Made by a program: the position numbers and the translations under genes. This document shows positions 9,173 through 18,095 of a stretch of 64,000 nucleotides of DNA, piece after piece (position 1 is the first letter of the stretch; each line of letters opens with the position of its first letter). Where the stretch lies: positions 1 to 64,000 of the forward strand of contig NZ_JAANOG010000002.1 in NCBI RefSeq assembly GCF_019923745.1, in the 5' to 3' direction. The notes beneath the pieces are model-generated. The model was not told the origin of the DNA and did no database searches. It saw nothing but the letters and a program-made list of their open reading frames with translations. This DNA comes from Aquirufa aurantiipilula. GTDB taxonomy: Bacteria; Bacteroidota; Bacteroidia; Cytophagales; Spirosomataceae.

Positions 9173-9667
9173 ATGGAAGGTAAGAATAACATAATTTTTC
9201 CAGCAGAAACGCTGGATCTAGTGAAGAAAATCATCGCTCGTTACCCTGAAGGGAAACAGAAATCGGCACTTTTGCCCATTTTACATTTAGCTCAGGCGGA
9301 GTGGAAATGGTGTAGTCCAGAAGTGATGGATTATGTGGCTTCCTTATTGTCCATTAAGCCTATTGAGGTATATGAAGTGGCTAGTTTTTATACCATGTTC
9401 CATTTGGAACCGGTAGGAGAGCATGTCATTGAATATTGTCGGACTGGCCCTTGCTGCTTGATGGGTGGAGTAGAAGTTTATGACCACTTGAAAAAACGTT
9501 TGGGTGTAGAAACAGGCGGAACTTCCGCAGATGGCAAGTTCACGGTGAAAGAAGTAGAGTGTTTGGCCGCTTGTGGTTGGGGACCTGTATTTCAGATTCG
9601 TGAGAAGTTTTACATGCACTTGACCAAAGAGAAGGTAGATCAAATCATTGATGAATTAGGAAAATAA
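9173..9667 (+). CDS. nuoE: NADH-quinone oxidoreductase subunit E
   Basis: 24-kDa thioredoxin-like subunit with the [2Fe-2S] cluster N1a beside NuoF. The 164-residue protein has the four ligands in the expected spacing: Cys89-x4-Cys94 in YCRTGPC, and Cys130-x3-Cys134 in ECLAACG. It lies in the tight nuoD-nuoE-nuoF run (gaps 3 and 6 nt). Confidence 0.96.
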   Translation: MEGKNNIIFPAETLDLVKKIIARYPEGKQKSALLPILHLAQAEWKWCSPEVMDYVASLLSIKPIEVYEVASFYTMFHLEPVGEHVIEYCRTGPCCLMGGVEVYDHLKKRLGVETGGTSADGKFTVKEVECLAACGWGPVFQIREKFYMHLTKEKVDQIIDELGK

Positions 9668-9673
9668 GCGAGG

Positions 9674-11014
9674 ATGAAGATATTAACCGAACATATTGAG
9701 GTACCAGGAATAGAAACGATTGATGTATATCGTAAGCATGGTGGGTACCAAGCGGTAGAAAAAGCATTGAAAAAAATGACTCCTGATGAAGTTACTGAAG
9801 AAGTAAAAAAATCAGGTTTGCGTGGTCGTGGAGGAGCTGGGTTTCCAGTGGGTATGAAGTGGTCATTTTTGGCTAAACCAGAAGGTGTACCTCGTTATTT
9901 GGTATGTAATGCCGATGAATCTGAACCGGGTACCTTCAAGGATCATTATTTGATGTGGAAATCTCCTCATACCTTGATTGAAGGTATGATTGTTTCCAGC
10001 TTTGCATTAGGAGCAAATACATCTTATATCTACGTTCGTGGAGAGCTGATGTATGTGATCCATATTTTAGAAAAAGCCATCCAAGAAGCTTATGATAAAG
10101 GTTTGTTGGGTAAAAATATTTTAGGCTCAGGCTATGATTTGGACTTATATGTTCAATCAGGTGGCGGGGCTTATATCTGTGGTGAGGAAACTGCCTTGTT
10201 GGAATCTTTGGAAGGGAAACGAGGTAATCCTCGTAATAAACCTCCATTCCCAGCTGTAAAAGGTCTATGGCAATGCCCTACCGTAGTAAATAATGTAGAA
10301 TCTATTGCTGCTACTTCATGGATTGTGAATAATGGAGGTGACGCCTATGCGCAAATTGGTGTAGGAAGAAGTACTGGTACGAAATTGATTTCAGCTTCAG
10401 GGCATATTCGTAAGCCGGGGGTTTATGAAATTCCTTTAGGAATTACCGTAGAGGATTTTATCTATTCCGATGAATGGTGCGGTGGTATTCGAGAGGGGCA
10501 TAAATTGAAAGCGGTAGTAGCTGGAGGTTCTTCAGTACCTATTTTACCTGCCGAGATGATTTTAACTACCGCTACAGGTGAAAAGCGCTTGATGACCTAT
10601 GAGTCATTGTCCGACGGAGGTTTTGCTACAGGAACCATGTTAGGGTCAGGAGGATTTATCGTGATGGATGAAACCACCTGTATCGTCCATAATACTTTAA
10701 CCTTTGCTCGTTTTTACCACCATGAATCCTGTGGACAATGTTCACCTTGTAGAGAAGGTACAGGTTGGATGGATAAAGTGATTAAGCGTATTGAATTAGG
10801 CCAAGGCCGAAAAGAAGATATTGATTTGTTAGTAGATGTAGCTAAGAAAATTGAAGGAAATACGATTTGTCCATTAGGAGATGCAGCCGCATGGCCAGTA
10901 TCTGCTGCGATTCGTCATTTTAGAGATGAGTTTGAATGGCATATAGAACATCCTGAATTAGCGACTCAACCCGGTGCTGTTTACATGCGTCCAGGTGCTA
11001 GCTGGTCTAACTAA
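9674..11014 (+). CDS. nuoF: NADH-quinone oxidoreductase subunit F
   Basis: NADH-oxidising subunit of complex I with FMN and a [4Fe-4S] cluster (N3). The 446-residue protein contains the glycine-rich NADH site GRGGAGFPVGMKW, the FMN-contacting CNADESEPGTFKD block, GGGAYICGEETALLES, and the cluster motif SCGQCSPCREG with the distal Cys in TICPLGD. The next ORF, a glycosyltransferase rather than nuoG, starts only 2 nt after the stop codon. Confidence 0.97.
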   Translation: MKILTEHIEVPGIETIDVYRKHGGYQAVEKALKKMTPDEVTEEVKKSGLRGRGGAGFPVGMKWSFLAKPEGVPRYLVCNADESEPGTFKDHYLMWKSPHTLIEGMIVSSFALGANTSYIYVRGELMYVIHILEKAIQEAYDKGLLGKNILGSGYDLDLYVQSGGGAYICGEETALLESLEGKRGNPRNKPPFPAVKGLWQCPTVVNNVESIAATSWIVNNGGDAYAQIGVGRSTGTKLISASGHIRKPGVYEIPLGITVEDFIYSDEWCGGIREGHKLKAVVAGGSSVPILPAEMILTTATGEKRLMTYESLSDGGFATGTMLGSGGFIVMDETTCIVHNTLTFARFYHHESCGQCSPCREGTGWMDKVIKRIELGQGRKEDIDLLVDVAKKIEGNTICPLGDAAAWPVSAAIRHFRDEFEWHIEHPELATQPGAVYMRPGASWSN

Positions 11015-11016
11015 AG

Positions 11017-12177
11017 ATGGGAGCCAAAATTCTTTTTGTTGGGCATGATGCCAACCGTGCTGGTGCACAATTGGTATTATTACATTGGCTTAAGGAAAAT
11101 GCGGCGAACGGAAATAAAGGCTATTTGCTCTTAGAAAAAGGGGGGGATTTACTCGCTAGCTACCGTAAATATGCGGAAGTGTGGGTTTGGAGAAGAGAGC
11201 ATAACAAGTCTAGAAATATATTTAAGAAAATACCTTTTCTCAAAAGAGAGGAAAGTTCACCAGATCGGGAACCCAACAAAGCAGAAGTTCAAAAGATGCT
11301 GAGCGAATTTCGCCAGCAGCATTTTGATTTGATTTTAGGAAATACAGTAGCTTCATTATCCTTAATGCAACAATTATCTTCCTTGAAAGTAGCTTTTGGT
11401 GCTTATGTGCATGAATTGAAGTTTTCTTGCGAGACCTATGCCTCGGAAAAAGATATGCTGTTTTTGGTACAGAAAGTGAAGCATGTTTATGCGGTTTCAG
11501 AGCAAGTGAAGCTATTATTGAAGGAGAAATACGAAATTCCAAGCGAAAAATTGGCCCTATTGCCACCGGTTGCAGAATTAGCGAAAGCTAAATCTAGTTC
11601 TTCTGAGCAAGTTCGGGAACAATTGAATATCCCTGCCTCCAGCCCAATAGTTTTAGGCTGTGGATTGGCAGAATGGAGAAAAGGAACAGATGTGTTTATT
11701 CGAGTTGCCAGACAGGTAATTCGATTGAAACCTGAGGTTCATTTTATCTGGTTAGGAATGGGTGATAACCTGTATTCAGCGGAGCTGATCGAAGAGAAAG
11801 AGAAATGGGATGTAGGTGCACAAGTGCATTTGATTCCTGCCAAAGCAGATACCAAAGCTTATTTTGAGGCCATGGATTTGTTTTTCCTTTCTTCTCGCGA
11901 AGATCCTTTTCCTTTGGTCATGCTAGAAGCTGGGCACCAAGCAAAACCTGTATTAGGTTTTCAGGAAAGTGGAGGTATTGCCGACTTCACCCAAGGTTTA
12001 TCGGGTTTGTTAGTCGATTACATGGATGAGGGCCAAATGGTTGATTTAATCATTCATTGGCTGAATGCACCCGAGACTGATCGAATAGACATAGGTGAAA
12101 AATTGAAAATTAGATCTACCCAGTATACCGTAAAAGCCTTTATGGAACGTTGGGCAGCATTAGAAAAAGATCTTTAA
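11017..12177 (+). CDS. GT4-type glycosyltransferase lying inside the nuo operon
   Basis: Predicted cytosolic GT-B fold glycosyltransferase, 386 residues. It begins AKILFVGHDANRAGAQLVLL, typical of family 4-like N-terminal domains. The C-terminal half has VLGCGLAEWRKGTDVF and a donor-site region ending FFLSSREDPFPLVMLEAG, the usual E-x7-E type nucleotide-sugar motif. It sits between nuoF (2-nt gap) and nuoG (40-nt gap) on the same strand, so it must be co-transcribed with complex I. No complex I role is known for this family. A small hairpin (AAGGG/CCCTT, 12191-12206) lies just after it. Acceptor and donor sugars are unknown. Confidence 0.85.
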   Translation: MGAKILFVGHDANRAGAQLVLLHWLKENAANGNKGYLLLEKGGDLLASYRKYAEVWVWRREHNKSRNIFKKIPFLKREESSPDREPNKAEVQKMLSEFRQQHFDLILGNTVASLSLMQQLSSLKVAFGAYVHELKFSCETYASEKDMLFLVQKVKHVYAVSEQVKLLLKEKYEIPSEKLALLPPVAELAKAKSSSSEQVREQLNIPASSPIVLGCGLAEWRKGTDVFIRVARQVIRLKPEVHFIWLGMGDNLYSAELIEEKEKWDVGAQVHLIPAKADTKAYFEAMDLFFLSSREDPFPLVMLEAGHQAKPVLGFQESGGIADFTQGLSGLLVDYMDEGQMVDLIIHWLNAPETDRIDIGEKLKIRSTQYTVKAFMERWAALEKDL

Positions 12178-12217
12178 TTGAACATAGATCAAGGGCCTAA
12201 ACCCTTAAAAATAGAAA

Positions 12218-13249
12218 ATGAAAGTAACAATTGATAACATCACGTTAGAGGTAGAACCAGGTACTACCATCATGCAGGCAGCAAGGATGATTGGTCCGGA
12301 GATTGCTCCGCCTGCTATGTGTTACTATGAGCCATTGAAAGGAACTGGTGGTAAATGCCGCGGTTGCTTGGTGAAAGTAACGGCTGGTTCTGAAAAAGAT
12401 CCTCGTCCTATGCCTAAATTAGTTCCTTCTTGTATTACTACAGTTCAAGATGGTATGATCGTAGAAAATACCATCAATGAGCAGGTATTGGAAACGAGAA
12501 AAGGCATAGTGGAGTTTTTGTTGTTAAATCACCCATTGGATTGCCCTGTTTGTGATCAAGCAGGAGAGTGTCATTTACAAGACTTCTCATTTGAGCACGG
12601 TGTTTCTTCCACGCGTACGGTTGAAGATAGAAATACCTTTGAACCTGTCGATTTAGGTCCTTACATCAAACTAAACATGAATCGTTGTATTCTATGTTAC
12701 CGTTGTGTGTATGCAGCAGATCAATTGACTGAAGGCCGTGTTCATGGTGTCATGCACCGTGGTGACCATGCAGAGATTAGTACATACATCGAGAAAGCTA
12801 TTGACAATGATTTCTCTGGTAACATAATCGATGTTTGTCCAGTAGGAGCATTGACCGATAGAACTTACCGTTTCAAGAGTCGTGTATGGTTCTCTAAACC
12901 AGAAGAGGCACATTGTGATTGCGATAAATGCTCTGGAAAGGTGACTTTATGGTATCGTGGAGATGAAGTAATCCGCGTAACAGGACGTAAGAACGAGTGG
13001 GGTGAGGTGAAGGAATTCATTTGCAATACCTGTCGTTTTGAACGTAAGAAAACTTCAGATTGGGTGATTGAGGGTCCTACTAAAATTGCGCGTCATTCGG
13101 TTATTTCAGCCAACAAATATGGAGCTAATTTGATTAATCCATCTTTCCCAATCAAACAAGCAGCTTTGGCCTACAAGCCAATTGATGATGATCGTGATCG
13201 TAGTTTTTTACCTGCAAGAAAGAGTCTTCCAAGTTCAGAAAAGAAATAA
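12218..13249 (+). CDS. nuoG: NADH-quinone oxidoreductase subunit G, short form
   Basis: Electron-wire subunit of complex I. The 343-residue protein has the N-terminal [2Fe-2S] ferredoxin domain (Cys35, Cys47, Cys50, Cys72), the His/Cys cluster segment HPLDCPVCDQAGEC, a [4Fe-4S] pair of motifs (NRCILCYRC and IDVCPVGAL), and a further Cys set (HCDCDKC near 230, FICNTC near 270). It then stops before most of the large molybdopterin-oxidoreductase-like domain of E. coli NuoG (about 900 residues). The remainder is coherent and followed at once by nuoH, so this looks like a genuine short Bacteroidota form, not a truncation. Confidence 0.9.
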   Translation: MKVTIDNITLEVEPGTTIMQAARMIGPEIAPPAMCYYEPLKGTGGKCRGCLVKVTAGSEKDPRPMPKLVPSCITTVQDGMIVENTINEQVLETRKGIVEFLLLNHPLDCPVCDQAGECHLQDFSFEHGVSSTRTVEDRNTFEPVDLGPYIKLNMNRCILCYRCVYAADQLTEGRVHGVMHRGDHAEISTYIEKAIDNDFSGNIIDVCPVGALTDRTYRFKSRVWFSKPEEAHCDCDKCSGKVTLWYRGDEVIRVTGRKNEWGEVKEFICNTCRFERKKTSDWVIEGPTKIARHSVISANKYGANLINPSFPIKQAALAYKPIDDDRDRSFLPARKSLPSSEKK

Positions 13250-13251
13250 AT

Positions 13252-14376
13252 ATGGAATTAATTACAACTGTTTTTATAGCAAAAGCCATCATCGTAGGAG
13301 TCGTATTTGCGATTACTTTAGGGGTTGCTGCTTATTCAACTTATTTTGAACGAAAGATTGCTGCATTTATGCAGGACCGTATTGGTCCAGACCGTGCCGG
13401 CCCATTTGGTATTTTGCAGCCATTGGCCGATGCCGTAAAAATGTTCATGAAGGAAGATTTTATTCCTGCCAATTCCAACAAATGGTTATTCATTGCAGGT
13501 CCATGTTTATCCATGTTAACCGCCTTGATGACTTCGGCAGTTGTGCCGTTTGGAGATAGTGTGACCATTGGAGGAGCTACCTTTGATTTACAAGGTATTG
13601 ATGTGAACATCGGTATTTTGTGGGTATTCGGTATTGTTTCTTTGGGTGTATATGGCATCATGATTGGTGGTTGGGCTTCCAACAATAAATTCGCTCTTTT
13701 AGGGGCTATTCGTGCTGCTTCACAAAACATTTCTTACGAATTAGCCATGGGTATGGCCATCATCACGATTTTGATGATTACAGGATCATTATCCACGAAA
13801 GAGATTGTTGAGGTGCAACAAAATGGTCATTGGAATATATTTTATCAGCCATTAGGCTTCATTATTTTCATCATTTGTGCCTTTGCAGAATGTAATCGTA
13901 CTCCTTTTGATTTACCAGAATGTGAGACAGAATTAATTGGTGGTTATCATACTGAGTATTCTTCGATGAAATTGGGTTTTTACCTATTTGCCGAATACAT
14001 CAATATGTTCATTTCAGGAGCAGTGATGGCCACTTTGTATTTTGGAGGTTATGATTATCCAGGTGTTGATTTTGTAACTCAGCAATTTGGAAGTAATGTA
14101 GCTAGCTTTGTAGGCGTAGGTGCTTTGATAGGCAAATCATTAGGCTTTGTATTCGTATTCATGTGGGTACGTTGGACCATCCCAAGATTCCGTTATGACC
14201 AATTGATGAACTTAGGCTGGACAGGCTTAATTCCTTTGGCTATGTACAACGTGGTTGTAACAGGTTTCGGAATTTTAGTGGGTAAACCATTCATGGTATC
14301 CATCGCTGGATTGGTTCTATTAATCGCGGCATTGTTCGTGTATGATCAATTATTAGTAAAGAAAAAAATAGCTTAG
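13252..14376 (+). CDS. nuoH: NADH-quinone oxidoreductase subunit H
   Basis: Integral membrane subunit at the junction of the two complex I arms, lining the quinone channel. The 374-residue protein has about eight to nine hydrophobic helices, the ERKIAAFMQDRIGPDRAGP signature, an AECNRTPFDLPECETELIGG loop and the C-terminal MWVRWTIPRFRYDQLM motif. It starts 2 nt after the nuoG stop, indicating coupling. Confidence 0.97.
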   Translation: MELITTVFIAKAIIVGVVFAITLGVAAYSTYFERKIAAFMQDRIGPDRAGPFGILQPLADAVKMFMKEDFIPANSNKWLFIAGPCLSMLTALMTSAVVPFGDSVTIGGATFDLQGIDVNIGILWVFGIVSLGVYGIMIGGWASNNKFALLGAIRAASQNISYELAMGMAIITILMITGSLSTKEIVEVQQNGHWNIFYQPLGFIIFIICAFAECNRTPFDLPECETELIGGYHTEYSSMKLGFYLFAEYINMFISGAVMATLYFGGYDYPGVDFVTQQFGSNVASFVGVGALIGKSLGFVFVFMWVRWTIPRFRYDQLMNLGWTGLIPLAMYNVVVTGFGILVGKPFMVSIAGLVLLIAALFVYDQLLVKKKIA

Positions 14377-14380
14377 GTAT

Positions 14381-14899
14381 ATGAAATTAAGCAATAAAAC
14401 CAAGGTGTTGGAGCAAGGGGAAATGACCCTGGCTGAGCGCATGTACTTACCTGCCATCGTTGGAGGTATGGCCACTACCTTAAAACACTTCTTTTCGAAG
14501 CCAGTGACCATCCGTTATCCTGAGCAAACGCGCTATTTAGGTCCAGTTTACCGTGGCCAACATATTTTAAAGCGTGACGAAGCAGGAGCGGAGCGTTGTA
14601 CAGCTTGTGGCCTTTGCGCCGTGGCTTGTCCAGCAGAAGCTATTTCCATGGTAGCAGAGGAAAGAAAAGCAGGAGAAGAAACCTTATACCGTGAAGAGAA
14701 ATACGCCAAGGTATATGAAATCAATATGTTGCGTTGTATTTTCTGCGGCCTTTGCGAAGAAGCTTGTCCGAAAGAGGCTATTTTCTTACAACACGACAAG
14801 ATGGTACCCGTATTCCACCAACGTGATGAAGTCATTTGGGGTAAAGATAAATTAGTTGAAAAAATGGATCATCGCTATCTACGCGATGGTTGGAAATAA
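14381..14899 (+). CDS. nuoI: NADH-quinone oxidoreductase subunit I
   Basis: Ferredoxin-like subunit carrying two [4Fe-4S] clusters (N6a/N6b). The 172-residue protein has Cys73/76/79 plus Cys83 and Cys119/122/125 plus Cys129 in standard CxxCxxCxxxCP motifs. The YRGQHILKRDE segment precedes them, as in other NuoI proteins. The gene is 4 nt after nuoH and 8 nt before nuoJ. Confidence 0.97.
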   Translation: MKLSNKTKVLEQGEMTLAERMYLPAIVGGMATTLKHFFSKPVTIRYPEQTRYLGPVYRGQHILKRDEAGAERCTACGLCAVACPAEAISMVAEERKAGEETLYREEKYAKVYEINMLRCIFCGLCEEACPKEAIFLQHDKMVPVFHQRDEVIWGKDKLVEKMDHRYLRDGWK

Positions 14900-14907
14900 A
14901 TTGACGT

Positions 14908-15423
14908 ATGGAGATTTCTAATATTTGGTACTTTTTATCGGCCTTGACTTTATTGAGTGCTTTGATGGTGATTATGTCTAAAAATCCCATCCACAGCGTG
15001 CTGTATTTAGTGTTTACTTTTTTCTGTATTTCAGCTCATTATGTGTTGTTGAATGCTCAGTTTTTAATGGCTGTAAACATCATCGTTTATGCTGGAGCTA
15101 TTATGGTATTGTTCTTATTTGTGATCATGATGTTTGATCTTAAGAAAAATATACCTGAGTCCAAGAGTTCATTAACTAAATTGGCAGGTTCAGTTGTTGC
15201 AGGTACTTTATTGGTTATTTTGATAGCGATTGTTCGTAAAAATAATATTCCAGCACCTTTAGGGGATAAGTTTAATTCACAAACTGGTATGGTAGAAAAC
15301 CTAGGACAAGTTCTCTATGGAGAGTTTTTACTACCATTTGAATTGGTTTCTATCTTGTTCTTTGTTGCCATGGTAGGTGCTGTTCTTTTAGGTAAAAGAG
15401 AAGCAGGAGAGAGAAATTTCTAA
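14908..15423 (+). CDS. nuoJ: NADH-quinone oxidoreductase subunit J
   Basis: Membrane subunit with five predicted helices, 171 residues. It shows the NPIHSVLYLVFTFF start and the AVNIIVYAGAIMVLFLFVIMM segment, the conserved third helix of NuoJ. It is the last complex I gene here: a strong terminator follows, then genes on the other strand. The antiporter-like subunits nuoL, nuoM, nuoN and the small nuoK are not adjacent and must be encoded elsewhere if the complex is complete. Confidence 0.95.
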   Translation: MEISNIWYFLSALTLLSALMVIMSKNPIHSVLYLVFTFFCISAHYVLLNAQFLMAVNIIVYAGAIMVLFLFVIMMFDLKKNIPESKSSLTKLAGSVVAGTLLVILIAIVRKNNIPAPLGDKFNSQTGMVENLGQVLYGEFLLPFELVSILFFVAMVGAVLLGKREAGERNF

Positions 15424-15461
15424 GATAAAATCTTGTTGCCTTGATCATTAGGCAAATGTTG

Positions 15462-15499
15462 AAAAAAAGGCCAAAGGAATTATTCTTTGGCCTTTTTTT
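15462..15499. terminator. Terminator closing the nuo operon
   Basis: A 15-bp stem (AAAAAAAGGCCAAAG at 15462-15476, complement at 15485-15499) with an 8-nt loop and T-run. It is symmetric, so it can also end transcripts of the convergent minus-strand gene. Confidence 0.85.
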
Positions 15500-15577
15500 G
15501 TTCAAACTTTAGGTCAATACTTTATTACGTAATTGGGTTAGGAACCCTACTTATGAAATTTACATTTGTGAATCAAC

Positions 15578-16990
15578 TCAATTCAATCCTTTTCTGCTCA
15601 TATTTCCCCATGATTTATTGCCTTTGAAATAGCTAATATTACCTCGAATAGCCGCATAAATGTTAATAGGGTGATAAATGATGGGTTCAATAAATATCAG
15701 TAGCCAGAGTTTAAAGACGGATCCATCTTCTGGATTTCGACTGTATGAATTTTCTTCAAGCAGGAGCGCAATAACTGATAAAATCCAATAAAAAAGTAAT
15801 GAACATAAGGCTATTAAAAATAGTAATTTCAGATTAACTAATCCTGATATAATCAGTATCAATGTAGCAAAGAAACCAACAAATTGTATGATAAATGAAA
15901 ACCATTCAATGATATACCAATAGGGGATGGCAAAGAGACCCAATGCTCCATATTTTCCGTTTAAGAGTAAATCTTTGTGTCTGAGTAGTGTATCAATCGC
16001 CCCTCGAGTCCACCTATTTCGCTGACCAATTAAGACATTTACATCTTCTGGGACCTCGGTCCAACATAAAGGTTCCGGTACATAGACCACTTTGGATGGT
16101 TTATTCTGCTTTTGTTTGTGCTTTCTCATACGCACAATTAGCTCAATGTCTTCACCCACTGTATCCGTTTGATATGCCCCTGATTCAATGAGTACCTTTT
16201 TATTGAAAACACCCAATGCTCCAGAAACCAAAATAAGCGAATTGATACTTGACCAGGATAATCTACCAATTGAAAATGCGCGGATGTATTCTAATACCTG
16301 TAATTTGGCTAATAAGGATTGAGGTAATTTGACATCTAAAATCCGACCATTAAATATGGTAGAACTATTAGCTACTTTCACGGCTCCACCTACTGCTATA
16401 ACATCTTTTCCATGAGTAAGAAATGGTCTAGCTAATTTCAAAAGTACATTATTGTCCAAAATACAATCTACATCGATAGTAGCTGTCAATTCAAATTTAG
16501 CGACATTAATACCTGCATTTAGTGCATCTGCTTTACCTCCATTTTCTTTATCCACAACAGTTAGTCGGAAATATAAATGGTTTTTTGAACGATAAATCCC
16601 TCTAATAGCCTGCGTATTCAGTTTATTTTGCTGGTAAAAATTTACTTTGACAAGATCAAATTCCTCAATGAGCTGTTGCAATGTCTGATCTTTGCTTCCA
16701 TCATTCACAACAATAACCTCATACAGGTTGTAGTACAGAGAAAGCAGAGATTTTACATTATAATTGATGTTTAATTCTTCATTGTAAGCAGGAGCTATGA
16801 TGCTAATTCCTGGAACAAGCGGACTTGAAAGAAGCAAACTGTAATCAATGTAGTCGTTTGCCTTTTTGTATTTTTCCATTTCTCCATAGGCACTGTACAC
16901 CATCCAAACATAGCACAGAACGACAAATAGAGCATAAAATACCATGATGATGGATAATGCGAATAACAAGATGTCCATGAATATTGCCAT
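15578..16990 (-). CDS. Membrane-bound family 2 glycosyltransferase (PgaC/BcsA-like)
   Basis: Predicted processive polysaccharide synthase in the inner membrane, 470 residues. An N-terminal helix (about 5-32) precedes a GT-A domain. That domain has the donor motif VVNDGS (97-99), the DVDC metal motif (173-176), the catalytic GED (279-281) and QRNRW (323-327). Three to four C-terminal helices follow (about 350-440). The D, DxD, D, QxxRW set is that of cellulose, hyaluronan and PNAG synthases. It starts one base from the HEAT-like gene stop, forming an operon with that gene and a degenerate receiver. The polymer and any outer-membrane partner are unknown. Confidence 0.88.
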   Translation of the reverse strand: MAIFMDILLFALSIIMVFYALFVVLCYVWMVYSAYGEMEKYKKANDYIDYSLLLSSPLVPGISIIAPAYNEELNINYNVKSLLSLYYNLYEVIVVNDGSKDQTLQQLIEEFDLVKVNFYQQNKLNTQAIRGIYRSKNHLYFRLTVVDKENGGKADALNAGINVAKFELTATIDVDCILDNNVLLKLARPFLTHGKDVIAVGGAVKVANSSTIFNGRILDVKLPQSLLAKLQVLEYIRAFSIGRLSWSSINSLILVSGALGVFNKKVLIESGAYQTDTVGEDIELIVRMRKHKQKQNKPSKVVYVPEPLCWTEVPEDVNVLIGQRNRWTRGAIDTLLRHKDLLLNGKYGALGLFAIPYWYIIEWFSFIIQFVGFFATLILIISGLVNLKLLFLIALCSLLFYWILSVIALLLEENSYSRNPEDGSVFKLWLLIFIEPIIYHPINIYAAIRGNISYFKGNKSWGNMSRKGLN

Positions 16991-16991
16991 A

Positions 16992-18089
16992 TTAAATCAG
17001 TCTTTCTTGGGCATGAAGAAACATTTTTTTAATTTTTTCATCAACAACATGGATGTGCTCTAAAGTAAATGTTTGATCAAATTTTTCAGATAAGCGACAT
17101 GCACTTCGTAATGCCTCAAGCTTAACTTCGTCGACAGTATCGGGATTATTAATGACATCCACCAAATCGTCTAATAAGTCCTTTATTTCTAACAGCTTAA
17201 TCTGTTTCATCAAATTGACTTGAACATATACGTCTTCTATGTTTTGAATTGTAGCGAGTAATTCTTTAATCAACACATAATTATTTGTTTTAAATAGGAG
17301 ATTAGCCACGGCAACCGTGATATCGGGGTTGGGGGACTTCAGTAATTTTCTTACGATTTCAGAATCATAGTTTTGTTTAAAATAATCACATAAGATGAGA
17401 CAAATTTCAACAACATGAATATTGGTGGATGAAAAACCCAGGGAAAAATCAGGGATATTTCTCTGATCTAATTTTTTGCAGCTTTCAATAAAATACTGTT
17501 TTTGGCCCTTGTTCATGTGAGTGAAATGCTCAATTCCAACCAGCGGATTATCGATTTGTAATACGAGTAAAGCAACACTAGCTTCTATTTGGATTTCCTT
17601 ATCATCTTGGTATTTTAAACAGGCTTTAATGAGATCGATGGACTCAATAATTCTCATTTGACCTAATTCCCAAATGATTTTAGGATGGTCATAGGATTTC
17701 TTATTTTTCAATAAGTTGAGCGCAATTTGGTCTAGACCTAAGCGAATGTATAAGTCACGAATACGCTCTGAAGCAATGTCTTTTAAGGATCGATGTAACG
17801 TGAGTAATTCATGGGTGACTATCTTTCTTTCAAATTCACTTGTATCGATATAGTTTTTTTTGAAGTCTAAAATCAGCTCTAGATTGGGATTAATCCAATC
17901 AGGGTGGTACTCTGGATTATTTATTTTAAGGACTAATTCTTCTATTAATTGAATCGTTTTAGTTTTTACAATATCTTTTTTGGTGCGCTGTAGTTTTTTA
18001 TAGATTCGGATGAAGAATAGGAGTAGACTTAGAATTACAAGAATTGCTGCAAGGCTTACAGAAATATATTGAAGTAGAGATATATACAT
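16992..18089 (-). CDS. Membrane-anchored HEAT-repeat-like protein
   Basis: Not a recognised named family. The 365-residue protein has one N-terminal transmembrane helix (about 7-27), a basic stretch, then an all-helical region. In that region short helix pairs recur, for example KIIWELGQMRIIESIDLIKA and QIEASVALLVLQIDNP, consistent with divergent HEAT/ARM repeats facing the cytosol. It lies between the degenerate receiver (6-nt gap) and the GT2 synthase (1-nt gap). A scaffold linking regulator and synthase is the natural inference; no catalytic motif is visible. Confidence 0.7.
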   Translation of the reverse strand: MYISLLQYISVSLAAILVILSLLLFFIRIYKKLQRTKKDIVKTKTIQLIEELVLKINNPEYHPDWINPNLELILDFKKNYIDTSEFERKIVTHELLTLHRSLKDIASERIRDLYIRLGLDQIALNLLKNKKSYDHPKIIWELGQMRIIESIDLIKACLKYQDDKEIQIEASVALLVLQIDNPLVGIEHFTHMNKGQKQYFIESCKKLDQRNIPDFSLGFSSTNIHVVEICLILCDYFKQNYDSEIVRKLLKSPNPDITVAVANLLFKTNNYVLIKELLATIQNIEDVYVQVNLMKQIKLLEIKDLLDDLVDVINNPDTVDEVKLEALRSACRLSEKFDQTFTLEHIHVVDEKIKKMFLHAQERLI

Positions 18090-18095
18090 AGCCTT

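Noticed and set aside
12218-13249. nuoG as a truncated pseudogene
   Set aside because: All iron-sulfur motifs are complete and nuoH follows after 2 nt; a short lineage form fits better.
15561-15568. TACATTTG promoter-like box on the plus strand
   Set aside because: No gene follows on that strand; the next gene is on the other strand.
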